From assembly GCA_023375785.1 (NCBI GenBank), contig SZWC01000557.1, forward strand, positions 247,061 through 276,603: a DNA stretch of 29,543 nucleotides, in the 5' to 3' direction. Shown piece after piece: positions 12,437 through 24,100 of this stretch. A program made the translations under genes and the position numbers. The number at the start of each line of letters is the position of its first letter. Position 1 is the first letter of the stretch. This DNA is from Penium margaritaceum (lineage: Eukaryota; Streptophyta; Zygnematophyceae; Desmidiales; Peniaceae). The notes beneath the pieces were generated by a model that made no database searches, had not been told where the DNA came from, and was given only the letters and a program-made list of their open reading frames with translations.

Positions 12437-13263
12437 GTAGCCCTAGACAGGCCCTAGTACACTGTGGATTCCATTCAATAAATTTGCCCATGGCATTTTT
12501 TTGACAGGCCCAGGTGTTGTGTGTGCACCTACTGTTCTCTCAGTGCGGTCGACGGAACCAGGGTAAATCAGAAACAGATTGTCGAGTTGTAAAATGTTCT
12601 TGGTAGCACTAGACAAGCCCTAATACATTGTGGATTCCATTTAATACATTTGCCCATGCCATGTTTTTGACAAGCCCAGGTGCTGTGTGCGCACCCACTG
12701 TTCTTGTGGTGCGGTCGACGGAACCACGGTCAATCGAAAATAGATCCACGACCCATAGAATGTTCCTCGTAGCCCTAGAGAATCCCTAATACACTGTAGA
12801 TTCCATTTAAGAAATTTTCCCATGCCATTCTTAACAAGCCCAGGTGCTGTGTGCGCACCCATTGTTCTTCCGGTGCGATCGACGGAACCAGGGTCAATCA
12901 GAAACAGATTGACGAGCCGTAAAATATTCCTCATAGCCCAGACAAGCCCTAATACACTATGGATTCCATTTAATAAATTTGCCCATTGCACTTTTTTGAC
13001 AAGCCGAGGTGTTGTGTGCGCATCCACTGTTCTTCCTGTGCGGTCGACGGAACCAGGGTCAATCGGAAACGGATCGAAGAGTCGTAAAATGATTATGGTA
13101 GCCCTAGACAAGTCCTAATACACTGTGGATTCCATTCAATGAATTTGCCAATGGCATTTACTTGACAGGCCCAGGTGCTGTGTGCGCACCCACGGTTATG
13201 CCGGTGTAGACGATGGAACCAGGGTTGATCCGAAATAGATCGACAAGACGTAAAATGTTCCTA
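12437..13263. repeat. Higher-order block H-F-G-A plus B/C chimera, copy 2
   Basis: Units at 12437 (H), 12603 (F, with GTAGCACTAGACAAG and ATCCACGACCCATAGAAT), 12769 (G, with AAAATATTCCTCATAGCC) and 12933 (A, with CATTGCACTTTTTTG) repeat the order seen from 10268, 13 monomers further on. The next unit (13098) fuses B and C signatures, so the block is one monomer short. Confidence 0.78.
13098..13263. repeat. Chimeric B/C satellite monomer
   Basis: The left part has the B signature: GCCAATGGCA, GACAGGCCCAGG and CGGTTATGCCGG. The right part has the C signature: GTGTAGACGATGG and GGTTGATCCGAAATAGATC. Elsewhere B and C are adjacent separate monomers. The unit is a normal 166 bp, which fits an in-register unequal exchange that removed one monomer length between B and C. 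Confidence 0.75.
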
Positions 13264-13926
13264 GTAGCCCTAGACAAGCCATAATACACTATGGATTCCA
13301 TTCAATGATTTTGCCCATGGCATTTTTTTGACAAGCCCAGGTGTTGTGTGCGTACCCACTGTACTTCCGGTGCCATCGACGGAATATGGGTCAATCGGAA
13401 ACAAATCAACCATCAGTAAAATGTTCGTGATAGCCATAGACAAGCCCTAATACACTGTAAATTCCATTCAAAAGATTTGCCCATGGCATTTTTTTGACAA
13501 GCCCAGGTGCTGTTTGCGCACCCATTGTTCTTTTGTATGGCTGACAGAACCACGGTCAATCGGGAATAGATTGACAAGCTGTAAAATGTTTTGTGTAGCC
13601 ATAGACAAGCCCTAATGCACTGTGGATTCCATTTAATAAACTTGTCCATGCAATTTTTTTGACATGCCCAGGTATTGTGTGCACAGCCACTGTTCTTCTG
13701 GTGCGGTCGACGGAACCACGGTCAATCGCAAATAGATCGACAAGCTGTAAAATGTTCCTCATAGCCCTAGACAATCCCTAATACACTGTGGATTCCATTC
13801 AATGTTTTTGCCCATGGCATTTGTTTGACAAGCCCAAGTGCTGTGTGAGCACACACTGTTCTTCTGGTGCCGTCGACGGAACCAGGGTCAATCGGAAACG
13901 AATCGACGAGCCGTAAAGTGTTCTTG

Positions 13927-14424
13927 GTAGCCCTAGACAAGCCCGAATACACTGTGGATTCCGTTCAATAAATTTGCCCATGGCTTTTTTGGAGAAGCCC
14001 AAGTGTTGTGTGCATTGCGCACTGTTCTTTTGGTGTGGTCGACGGAACCAAGGTCAATCGAAAACAGACCGACGAGACGTAAAATGTTCCTAGTAGCTTT
14101 AGACAACCCCTAATACACTGTGGATTCCATTTAATGAATGTGCCCATGCCATTTTTTTGACAAGCTTAGGTGCTGTGTGGGTACCCACTGTTCTTTTGGT
14201 GCGGTCGACGGAACTAGGGTCAATCAAAAACAGATTGACGAGCCGTAAAATGTTCTTTAGAGCCCTAGACAAGCCCTTCTACACTTTGGATTCCATTCAA
14301 TCAATTTGCCTATGCCATTTCTTTGACAAGCCCAGGTGCTGTGTGCGTCCTCACTTATCTTCTGGTGCGGTGGACAGAACCAGGGTCAATCGGAAATAGA
14401 CCGAGGAACCGTAGAATGTTCCTC
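13927..14424. repeat. Three-monomer segment, second copy of the 30-monomer duplication
   Basis: This is the downstream partner of 8941-9438 and carries the same chain of rare variants in the same order. Part of it (the CTTTAGACAA unit with GAATGTGCCCATGCC and GTGTGGG) recurs once more at 18722-19056, 29 monomers further on, in weaker form. That suggests a higher-order period of roughly 4.8-5.0 kb. Confidence 0.85.
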
Positions 14425-15088
14425 GTAGCCCTAGAGAAGCCCTAACACACTGTGGATTCCATTCATTAAAATTGCCCATGCCATTTTTTTGACAAGCCCA
14501 GGTGTTGTGTGCACACCCATTATTCTTCCGGTGCAGTCGACGGATCCAGGGTTAATCGAAAACAGATTGACGAGCCGTAAAATATTCCTCGTAGCCCTAG
14601 ACAAGCCCTAATACACTGTGGATTCCATTTAAAACATTTACCCATTGCACTTTTTTTACAAGCCGAGGTGTTGTGTGTGCACCCACTGTTCTTTCTGTGC
14701 GGTCGACGGAACCAGAGTCTGTCGGAAACAGATCGACGAGTCGTAAAATGTTTGTTGTAGCCCTAGACAACCCCTAATACACTGTGGATTCCATTCAATG
14801 AATTTGCCAATGGCATTTTTTTGACAGGCTCACGTGGTGTGTGCGCACCCATTGTTATTCCGATGCGGTTGACAGAACCAGGGTCAATCAGAAACCGATC
14901 GACGAGCCCTAAAATGTTCCTTGTAGCCCTAGACAAGCCCTAATATACTGTGGATTCTATTCAATAAATTTACCCATGCCATTTTTTTGACACGCCCAGG
15001 TGTAGTGTGTGCACCCACTGTTTTTTGGGTGTAGTCAACGGAACCAGGATTAACCGGAAACAGATCGACGAGGTGTAAAATGATCCTA
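14259..15088. repeat. Five-monomer higher-order block D-E-A-B-C, copy 4
   Basis: Units at 14259, 14425, 14591, 14757 and 14923 carry the D, E, A, B and C variants. D reads TTATCTTCTGGTGCGG and GAGGAACCGTAGAATG. E reads GTGCACACCCATTATTCTTC. A reads CATTGCACTTTTTTTACAAG. B reads GACAACCCCTAATAC with GCCAATGGCA and TTGTTATTCCG. C reads GGGTGTAGTCAACGG. The block and the units before it match the region starting at 8941 at an offset of 30 monomers. Confidence 0.8.
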
Positions 15089-15418
15089 GTAGCCCTAGAA
15101 AATCCCTAATGCATTGTGGATTCCATTCAATGATTTGCCTATGGCTTTTTTTGACAAACCCAGGTGCTGTGTGCGCACCCACTGTTCTTCCGGTGCAGTC
15201 GACGGAACTAGGGTCAATGGCAAACAGATCGACCAGCCATAGAATGCTTCTGGTAGCCCTAGACAAGCCCTAATACACTATGGATTCCATTCAATGAATT
15301 TGCCCATCGCATTTTTTTGACAACCCCACGTGCTGTGTGCACACCCACTGTTCTTCCGGTGCGGTCGACAGAACTAGGGTCACTCGGAAACAGATTGACG
15401 AGCCGTAAAATGTTCCTC

Positions 15419-16080
15419 GTAGCCCTAGACAAGCCCTAATAGACTATGGATTCCATTCAATAAACTTGCCCATGCAATTCTTTTGACAAGCCCAGGTGCT
15501 GTGTGCGCACCCATTATTCTTCCGGTGTGGTTGACGGAACCAGGGTCAATCAAAAACAGATTGACAAGCCGTATAATATTCCGCGTAGCCCTAGACAAGC
15601 CCTAATACATTGTGGATTCCATTTAATAGATTTGCCCATTGCACGTTTTGTACAAGCCGAGGTGCTGTGTGTGCACCCACTGTTCTTCGAGTGCGGTCGA
15701 TGGAATCAGGGTCAATGGGAAACGGATCGAGGAGTTGTAAAATGTTTCTGGTAGCCCTAGACAACCCCCAATACACTGTAGATTCCTTTCAATAAACTTG
15801 CCAATGGCATTTTTTTGACAGGCCCAGGTGCTGTGTGCGCACCCACTGTTATTCCGGTGCGGTTGACGGAACCAAGGTCAATCAGAAACAGATCGACGAG
15901 CGGTAAAATGTTCCTCATAGCCATAGAGAAGCCCTACTACACAATAAATTCCATTAAATAAAATTACCCATGCCATTTTTGACAAGCCGAGGTGTTGTGT
16001 GCGCACCCACTGTTTTTTCGTAATTGTCGACGGAACCAGGGTTGATCCGAAATAGATCGACGAGCCGTAAAATGTTCTTG
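15419..16080. repeat. Four-monomer block E-A-B-C, copy 1
   Basis: Units at 15419 (E, CCCATTATTCTTCCGG), 15585 (A, TTGCACGTTTTGTACAAGCC), 15751 (B, GCCAATGGCA and TGTTATTCCGG) and 15917 (C, CCCTACTACAC, ATTGTCGACGG and GTTGATCCGAAATAG). The unusual GTACAAGCC in A and CCCTACTACAC in C are shared with the block starting at 17565, so the two are sister copies 13 monomers apart. Confidence 0.78.
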
Positions 16081-16578
16081 GTAGCCTTAGACAAGCCCTA
16101 ATACACGGTGGATTTCATTCAATAATTTTGCCCATGGCATTTTTTTGACAAGCCCAGGTACTCTGTGTGCACCCACTCTTCTTTCGGTGCCGTCAACGGA
16201 ACCAGGGTCAATCGGAAACAGATCGATGAGCCGTAAAATGTTCCTCATAGCCCTAGACAAGCCCTAATACACTGTGGATTCCATTCAATAGATTTGACCA
16301 TGTCATTTATTTGACAAGCCCAGGTGCTCTATGCACACTCACTGTTCTTCCGAGGCAGTCGACAGAACTAGGGTCAATCGGAAACAGATTGACGAGCCGT
16401 CAAATGTTCGTTGTAGCCCAAAACAAGCCCTAATACACTTTGGACTCCATTCAATACATTTGCCCATGGCATTTTTTTTACAAGCCGAGGTGCTGTGTGC
16501 GCACCCACTCTTCTTTCGCTGCAGTCCACGAAACCAGGGTCAGTCGGAAACGGATCAACGAGCCGTAAAATGTTCGTC

Positions 16579-17398
16579 GTAGCCCTAGACAAGCCCTAAT
16601 ACACTATGGATTCCATTCAATAAACTTGCCCATGGAATTTCTTTGACAGGCCCAGGTGTGTGCGCGCACCTATTGTTTTCTGGTGCGGTCGACGGAACCA
16701 CGATCAATCAGAAACAGATCGTCAAGCCATAAAATGTTCTTGGTAGCACTAGACAAGCCCTAATACATTTTGGATTCAATTTAACACATTTGCACGTGCC
16801 ATTTTTTTGACAAGCCCAGGTGCTGTGTGTGCACCCACTGTTCTTCTGGTGCGGTCGACGGAACGAGGGTCAATCGGAAATAGATCCAAGACCCGTAGAA
16901 TGTTCCTTGTAGTCCTAGAGTATCCCTAATACACTATGGATCCCATTAAATAAACTTACCCATGCCATGTTTTTGACAAGCCTAGGTGCTGTGTGCGCAC
17001 CCATTGTTCTTCCGCTGCGGTCGACGGAACCAGGGTCAATCGGAAACAGATCGAAGAGCCGTAAAATATTCCTCAGACAAGCCTCAATACACTGTGGATT
17101 CCATTTAATACATTTGCCCATTGCACTTTTTTTATAGGCCCTGGTGCTGTGTGCGCACCCACTCTTCTTCAGGTGCGGTCGATAGAACCAGGGTCAATCG
17201 GAAACGGATCAACTTGTCGTAAAATGTTTCTGGTAGCCCTACACAACTCCTAATACACTGTGGATTCTATTCATTAAACTTGTCAATGGCATTTCTTTGA
17301 CAGGCCCACGTGGTGTGTGCGGACCCACTGTTATTCCGATGCGGTTGACGGAACCAGGGTCAATCGGAAACCGATTGACGAGCCGTAAAATTTTCCTC
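16579..17398. repeat. Higher-order block H-F-G-A-B, copy 3
   Basis: Units at 16579, 16743, 16909, 17073 and 17233 match the H-F-G-A-B order. F begins GTAGCACTAGACAAG and has ATCCAAGACCCGTAGAATG. G has CCCATTGTTCTTCCG and AAAATATTCCTCA. A has CATTGCACTTTTTTTATAG. B has GTCAATGGCA and TGTTATTCCG. The register motif between G and A lost 8 bp (TAGCCCTA), making the A unit 160 bp. No C-type monomer follows. Confidence 0.75.
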
Positions 17399-17564
17399 GT
17401 AGCCATGGACAAGCCCTAATACACTGTGGATTCAATCCAATAAATTTGCCCATGGCATTTTTTTGACAAGCCCAGGTGCTGAGTGCGCACCCAGTGTTCT
17501 TCCAGTGCGGTCGACGGAATTAGGGTCAATTTGAAACAGATTGACGAGCCGTAAAATGTTCCTC

Positions 17565-18229
17565 GTAGCCCTAGACAAGCCCTTATACACTATGGATTCC
17601 ATTCAATGAATTTGCCCATGCATCTTTTTTGACAAGCCCAGGTGCTGTGTGCGTACCCATTATTCTTCCGGTGCGGTCGACGGAACCAGGGTCAATCGGA
17701 AACAGATTGACAAGCCGTAAAACATTCCTCGTAGCCCTAGACAAGCCCTAATACACTGTGGATTCCATTTTTCAAATTTGCCCATTGCACATTTTGTACA
17801 AGCCGAGGTGCTGTGTGTGCACCCACTGTTCTTCCGGTGCAGTCCATGGAACCAGGGTCAATCGGAAACGGATCAACGAGTCGCAAAATGTTTCTGGTAG
17901 CCCTAGACAAGCCCTAGTACACTTTGGTCAATCCATTCAATAAGTTTGCCAATTGCATTTTCTTGACAGGTCCAGGTGCTGTGTGCGCACCCACTGTTAT
18001 TCCGGTGCGGATGACGGAACCAGGGCCAATCAGAAACAGGTCGACGAGCCAAGAAATGTTCCTCGTAGCCCTGAATAAGCCCTACTACACTATAAACTCC
18101 ATTAGATAAAATAACCCATGCCATTTTTTTACAAGCCCAGGTGTTGTGTGCGCACCCACTGTTTTTGCGTAGTAGTCGACGGAACCAGGGTTGATTCAAA
18201 ATAGATCAACGAGCTGTAAAATGTTCCTA
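17565..18229. repeat. Four-monomer block E-A-B-C, copy 2
   Basis: Units at 17565 (E, CCCATTATTCTTCCGG), 17731 (A, TTGCACATTTTGTACAAGCC), 17897 (B, TTGCCAATTGCA and TGTTATTCCGG) and 18065 (C, CCCTACTACAC, TAGTAGTCGACGG and GTTGATTCAAAATAG). Private variants tie this block to 15419-16080. Confidence 0.78.
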
Positions 18230-18721
18230 GTAACCTTAGACAAGCCCTAATACACTGTGGATTCCATTCAATAATTTTGCCCATGGTATTTCCTTGCAAG
18301 CCCAGGTGCTCTTTGTGTACCCACTCTTCTTCCGGTGCCGTTGATGGAACCAGGGTTAATCAGAAACAGATTGACCAGCCGTAAAATGTTCGTGGTAGCC
18401 CTAGACAAGCCCTAATACACTGTGGATTCCATTCAATTAATTTGCCCATGGCATTTTTTTTTCAAGCCCAGGTATTATGTCCGCACCCACTGTTCTTCCG
18501 TTGTGGTCGATGGAGCCACGGTCCATTCGAAACAGATTGATAAGCCGTAAAACTTCTTGGTAGCCTTAGACAAGCCCTAATGCACTGTGGATTCAATTCA
18601 ATAAACTTGCACATGCAAATTTTTTGACATGTCCCGGTAGTGTGTGCGCACCCACTGTTCTCTGCGGTCGATGGAACCAGGGTCAATCGGAAACGGATCG
18701 ACAAGCCGTAAAGTGTTCCTA

Positions 18722-19056
18722 GTAGCACTAGACAAGCCAAAATACACGGTGGATTCAGTTCAATATATTTACCCATGACATTTTTTTGACAGGCCCAGGT
18801 GCTGTGTGCGGTGTCCACTGTTCTTATGGTGTGGTTGACGGAACCAAGGTCAATCAAAAACAGACCGTCGAGCCGTAAAATGTTCCTGGTAGCTTTAGAC
18901 AAGCCCTAATACACTGTGGATTCCATTTAATGAATGTGCCCATGCCATTTTTTTTTTTCAAGCTCAGGTGCTGTGTGGGCACCCACTGTTCTTTCGGTGC
19001 AGTCGACGGAACTAGGGTCAATCAGAAATATATTGTGGAGCCGTAAAATGTTTCTT
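18722..19056. repeat. Two-monomer segment, third weaker copy of the long-period repeat
   Basis: Units at 18722 and 18889 carry GGATTCAGTTCAATA, GTGCGGTGTCCACTGTTC, CTTTAGACAAGCCC, GAATGTGCCCATGCC and GTGTGGGCACCCACTGTTC. These are the markers of 8941-9272 and 13927-14258. An unusually long T11 tract (18948-18958) sits in the second unit. Confidence 0.65.
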
Positions 19057-20713
19057 GTAGCCCTAGAAAAGCCCTAATACACCATGGATTCCATTCAATA
19101 GATTTGCCCATTGCACTTTTCTGACAAGCCGAGGTGCTGTGTGCGCACCCAATGTTCTTCCGGTGCGGTCGACGGAACCAGGGTCAATCGGAAATGGATC
19201 TACAAGTCGTAAAATGTTTCTGGTAGCCCTAGACAACCCCTAATACACAGTGGATTCCATGCAATAAATTCGCCAATGGCATTTTTTGGACAGTCCCAAG
19301 TGCTGTGTGCGCACCCACTGTTATTCCGGTGCGGTTGACGGAACCAGGGTCAATCAGAAACAGATCGACGAGCCGTAAAATGTTCCTCGTAGCCCTAGAC
19401 AATCCCTAATACACTGTTGATTCCATTCAGTAAATTTACCCATGGCATTTTTTGACTAGTCCAGGTGCTCTGTGCGCACCCACCGTTTTTTCGATGTAGT
19501 CGACGAAACGAGGGTTAATTGGAAACGGATCGACGAGCTGTAGAATGTTCATAGTAGCCCTAAACAAGCCCTAATACACTCTTGATTCCATTCGATAAGT
19601 TTACCCATGGTTTTTTTACAAGCCCAGGTGGAATGTGCGCACCCACTGTTCTTCTCGTGTGGTCGACGGAACCAATGTCAATGAGAAACAGATCGACCAG
19701 CCGTAAAATCCTCCGAGTAGCCCATAAACAAGCCCTAATACAATGTCGATTCCATTCAATAAATCTGCCGTTGACATTTTTTACACAGGCACAGGTACTG
19801 TGTGCGCACCCACTGTTCTTTTGGTGCAGTCGACGGAACCTGGGTCAATCAGAAACAGATCGACAAGCCGTAAAATGTCACTGGTAGCCCTAGACAAGCC
19901 CTAATACAGTGTGGATTCCATTCAATAAATTTGCCAATGCCATTTTTTTGACAAGCCTAGATGCAGTGTGCGCACCCATTGTTCTTCCGGTGCGGTCGAC
20001 GGAACCAGGGTCAATCGGAAGCTGACTGAGGAGTCGTAAAATATTCCTCATAGCCCTAGACAAGCCCTTATACACTGGGGATTCTATTTTATAAATTTTC
20101 TTATTACACTTTTTTGACAAGCCGAGGTGTTGTGCGTGCATCCACTGTTCTTCCGGTACGGTCCACGGAACCAGGGGCAATCGGAAACGGATTGACGAGA
20201 CCTAAAATGTTTTTGGTAGCCCTAGACACCCCCTGATACACTGTGGATTCCATTCAATATATTTGCCAATGGCATGTTTTTGACAGGCCCAGGTGCTGTG
20301 TACCCACCCATTGTGATTCCGGTGCGTTTGACGGAACCAGGGTCAATCGGAAACACATCGACGAGCCATAAAATGTTCCTCGTAGCCCTAGACAAGCCCT
20401 AATACACTGTGGATTCCATGAAATGTATTTGCCAATGGCATTTTTTTGACAAGCCCAAGTGCTGTGTGCGCACGCACTATTTTTCCTGTGTAGTCGACGG
20501 AACCAGGGTTAACCAGAAACAGATCGACGAGCCGTAAAATGTTCCTAGTAGCCCTAGGCAAGCCCAAATACACTGTGGATTCCATTCAATAATTCTACCC
20601 ATGGCTTTTTTTTTACAAGCCCAGGTGCTGTGTGCGCACCCACTGTTCTTCGGGTGCCGTGGACAGAACCAGGGTCAATCGGAAACAGATCAACCTGCCA
20701 TAAAATGCTCTTG

Positions 20714-20879
20714 GTAGCCCTGGACAAGCCCTAATACACTGTGGATTCCATTCAATAAATTTGCCCATGGCATTTGTTTGACAAGCCCAGATGCTGTGTG
20801 TGCACCCACTGTTCTTCCCGCGCGGTCGACGGAACTAGGGTCAATCGGAAACAGATTGACGAGCCGTAAAGTATTCCTC
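20714..20879. repeat. Representative 166-bp satellite monomer
   Basis: This unit is close to the most common form and exactly 166 bp, so it is a useful reference. It starts at the register motif GTAGCCCT and ends just before the next one. In order it holds the CCCTAATAC element, GGATTCCATTCAATAAA, an NcoI-like CCATGG, a T-rich tract, the GTGCGCAC-type segment (here GTGTGCAC), GTCGAC, AGGGTCAATCGG and GATTGACGAGCCG. The right half is rich in CpG sites and the left half in A and T. Confidence 0.9.
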
Positions 20880-21045
20880 GTAGCCCTAGACAAGTCCTAA
20901 TACACTGTGGATCCCATTCAATAAATTTGTCCATGGCATTTTGTTGACAAGCTGTAGTCCTGTGTGCGCACCCAGTGTTCTTCCGGTGCGGTCCACGGAA
21001 CCACGTACAATCGGAAACGGATGAACGAGCCGTACAGTGTTCCTG

Positions 21046-21163
21046 GTAGCCATAGACAAGCCATAATAAACTGTGGATTCCATTCAACAAACTTGCCGAT
21101 GGTAGTTTCTTGACAGGCACAGGGTCAATGAGAAATAGATTGACAAGCCGTAAAATGTTCTTC
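21046..21163. repeat. 118-bp monomer with 48-bp internal deletion
   Basis: The unit reads TTGACAGGCACAGGGTCAATG. The normal middle segment, from GGTGCTGTGTGCG through GGTCGACGGAACC, is absent. The junction lies where GGCCCAGG and AACCAGGG share CAGG, so a deletion between short homologies explains it. The loss is 48 bp relative to 166. Confidence 0.9.
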
Positions 21164-24100
21164 GTAGCCTTAGACAAACCCTAATACAGTGTGAATTCCA
21201 TTCAATAAATTTACCCATGGCATTTTTTTGATAGGCCCAGGTGCTGTGTGCGCACCCACCGTTCTTCCGGTGCGGTCGACAGAACCAGGGTCAATTGGAA
21301 ACAGATCGATGAGTCGTAAAATGTTCTTGGTAGCCCTAGACAAGCGCTAATGCACTGTGGATTCCATACAATAAATTTGCCCATGCCATTTTTTTGACAA
21401 TCCAAGGTGCTGTGTGCGTACCCACTGTTCATCCGGTGTGGTCAACGGAACCAGGGTCAATCGGAAATAGATCGACAAACCGTAAAATGTTCCTCGTAGC
21501 CCTAGACAAGCCCTAATACACTGTGGATTCCATTCAATACTTTTGCCCATGCCGTTTTTTACAAGCCCAGGTGCTGTGGGCGACCCATTCTTCTTCCGGT
21601 GCAGTCGACAGAACCAGGGTCAATCGGAAACAGATTGACGAGCCGTAAAATGTTCCTCGTAGCCCTCAACAAGCCCTAATACACTGTGGATTCCATTGAA
21701 TAAAATTGCCAATGGCATTTCTTTGACAGGCCCAGGTGCTGTGTGCACACACATTGCTATTCTGGTGCGGTTGACTGAACCAGGGAGAATCGGAAACAGA
21801 TTGACGAGCCGTAAAATGTTCCTCGTAGCTCTGGACAAGTCCTACTACACCGTGGATTCCATTCAATACTTTTACCCATGCCATTTTTTTGACAAGCCCA
21901 GGTGCTGTGTGCGCACCCACTGTTTTTCTGGTGTAGTCGATAGAACCAAGGTTAATCGGAAACAGATCGACGAGCTTTAAAATGTTCCTAGTAGCCCTAG
22001 ACAAGCCATAATACATCGTGGATCCCATTCGATGAATTTTCCATGCCATTTTTTTGACAAACCCAGGTGCTCTGTGTGCACCCATTGTTCTTCCTGTGCG
22101 GTCGACGGAACCAGGGTCAATCGGAAGCACATCGACGAGCCGTAAAATGTTCCTCGTAGCCCTAGACAAGCCTTAATACCCTGTGGATTCCATTTTATAA
22201 ATTGGCCCACAGCATTTTTTGACAAGCCCAGGTGTTGTATGGGCACCCATTGTTCTTACGGTGCGGTCGACGAAACCAAGGTCAATCGGAAACAGATCGA
22301 CGAGCCGTAAAATGTTCATGGTAGCCCTAGAGAAGCCCTAATACACTCATGTTTCCTTCAATCAATTCACCCATGGCTTTTTTTTTTAAGCCTTGGGGTT
22401 GTGTGCGCACCCACTATTGTTCCGATGCAGTCGACGGAACTAGGGACAATCGGTAACACATCAAACAGCCGTAAACGCTTCCTAGTAGCTTTATACAAGC
22501 CCTAATTCACTGTGGATTCCATTTAATAAATTTACCCATGCAATATTTTTGACAAGCCCAGGTGCTGTGTGCGCTCCCGGTGTTCTTCCGGTGTGGTCGA
22601 CGGAACCAGGGTCATTTGGAAATAGATTGACAAGTTGTAAAATGTTCCTTGTAGCCCTAGACAAGCCCTAATACACTGTGGATTCCATTTAATAAACTTA
22701 TCCATTCCACTTTATTGACAAGCAGAGGTGCTGTGTGCGCACCCACTATTCTTCCGGTGCGGTGGACGGAACCAAGGTCAATCGGAAACGGATTGACAAG
22801 CCGTATAATATTTCTGGTAGCCTTAGACAAGCTCTAATACACCGTGGATTCCATTCAATAGACTTTCCAATGGCATTTTTTTGAAAGGCCCAAGTGCTGT
22901 GTGCGCACCCACTGTTATTCCGTTGTGGTTGACGGAACGAGGGTCAATCGGAAACAGGTTGACGAGCAGTAAAATATTCCTCCTATCCCTAGACAAGCCC
23001 TAACACACTGTGGATTCGATTCAATAAATCTGCCCATGCCATTTTGTTGACAAGCCCAGGTGGTGTGTGCGCACCCACTGTTTTTCGGGTGCAGTCAACT
23101 TAACAAGGGATAATCAGAAACAGATCGACAAGCCTAAAATGTTCATGGTAGCCCTAGACAAGCCCTCATACACCGTGGATTCCATTCAATGATTTTGCCC
23201 ATGGCATGTTTTTGACAAGCCAAGGTGCTGTGTGCGCATCCACTCTTCTTCCAGTGCGGTCGACGTAACCAGGGTCAATCAGAAACAGATTAACGAGCCG
23301 TAAAATGTTCTTGGTAGCCCTAGACAAGCCATAATACATTGTGGGTGCCATCCAATAAATTTTCCCATGCCATTTTTTTTACAAACCAAGGTACTATGTG
23401 CACACCCACTATTCTTCCTGTGCGGTCGACGGAACCAGGGTCAATCACAGACGAATTGATGAGCCGCAAAATGTTCCTCCTAGCCCTAAACAAGCCGTAA
23501 TACACTTTGGATTCCATTCAATAAATTTTCCCATGCCGTTGTTTTGACAAGCCGAGGTGCAATGTGCGCACCCACTGTTCTTCTGGTGCGCTCGACGGAA
23601 CCAGGGTCAATCGGAAACAGATCGATGAGCCATAAAATGTTCCTCGTAACCCTAGACAAGCCCTAATACACTGTGGATTCCATTCAATAAATTTGCCCAT
23701 GACATTTTTGGACAAGCCCATGTACTACATACGCACCCATTGTTCTTTTGGTGCTGTCGACGGAACCAGGGTCAATCGCAAACAGATTGATGAGCCGTAA
23801 AATGTTCCTGGTAGCCATAGACGAGCTTTTATACAAAGTGGATTCCATTCAATAAATTTGCCCATGGCCTTTTTTTGACAAGCCCAAGTGCTGTGTGCAC
23901 ACCCATTGTTCTTCAAGTGCGGTCGACAAAACCAGGGTCAATCAGAAACAGATCGACAAGCCGTAAAATGTTCCTGGTAGCCCTAGACAAGCTCGAATAG
24001 ACTCATGATTCCATTGAATGAATTTACCCATGGTTTTTTTTTAATCCTAGGGGCACTATGCGCACCCACTCTTCTTCTGGTGCGGTCGAAAGAACCAGGG

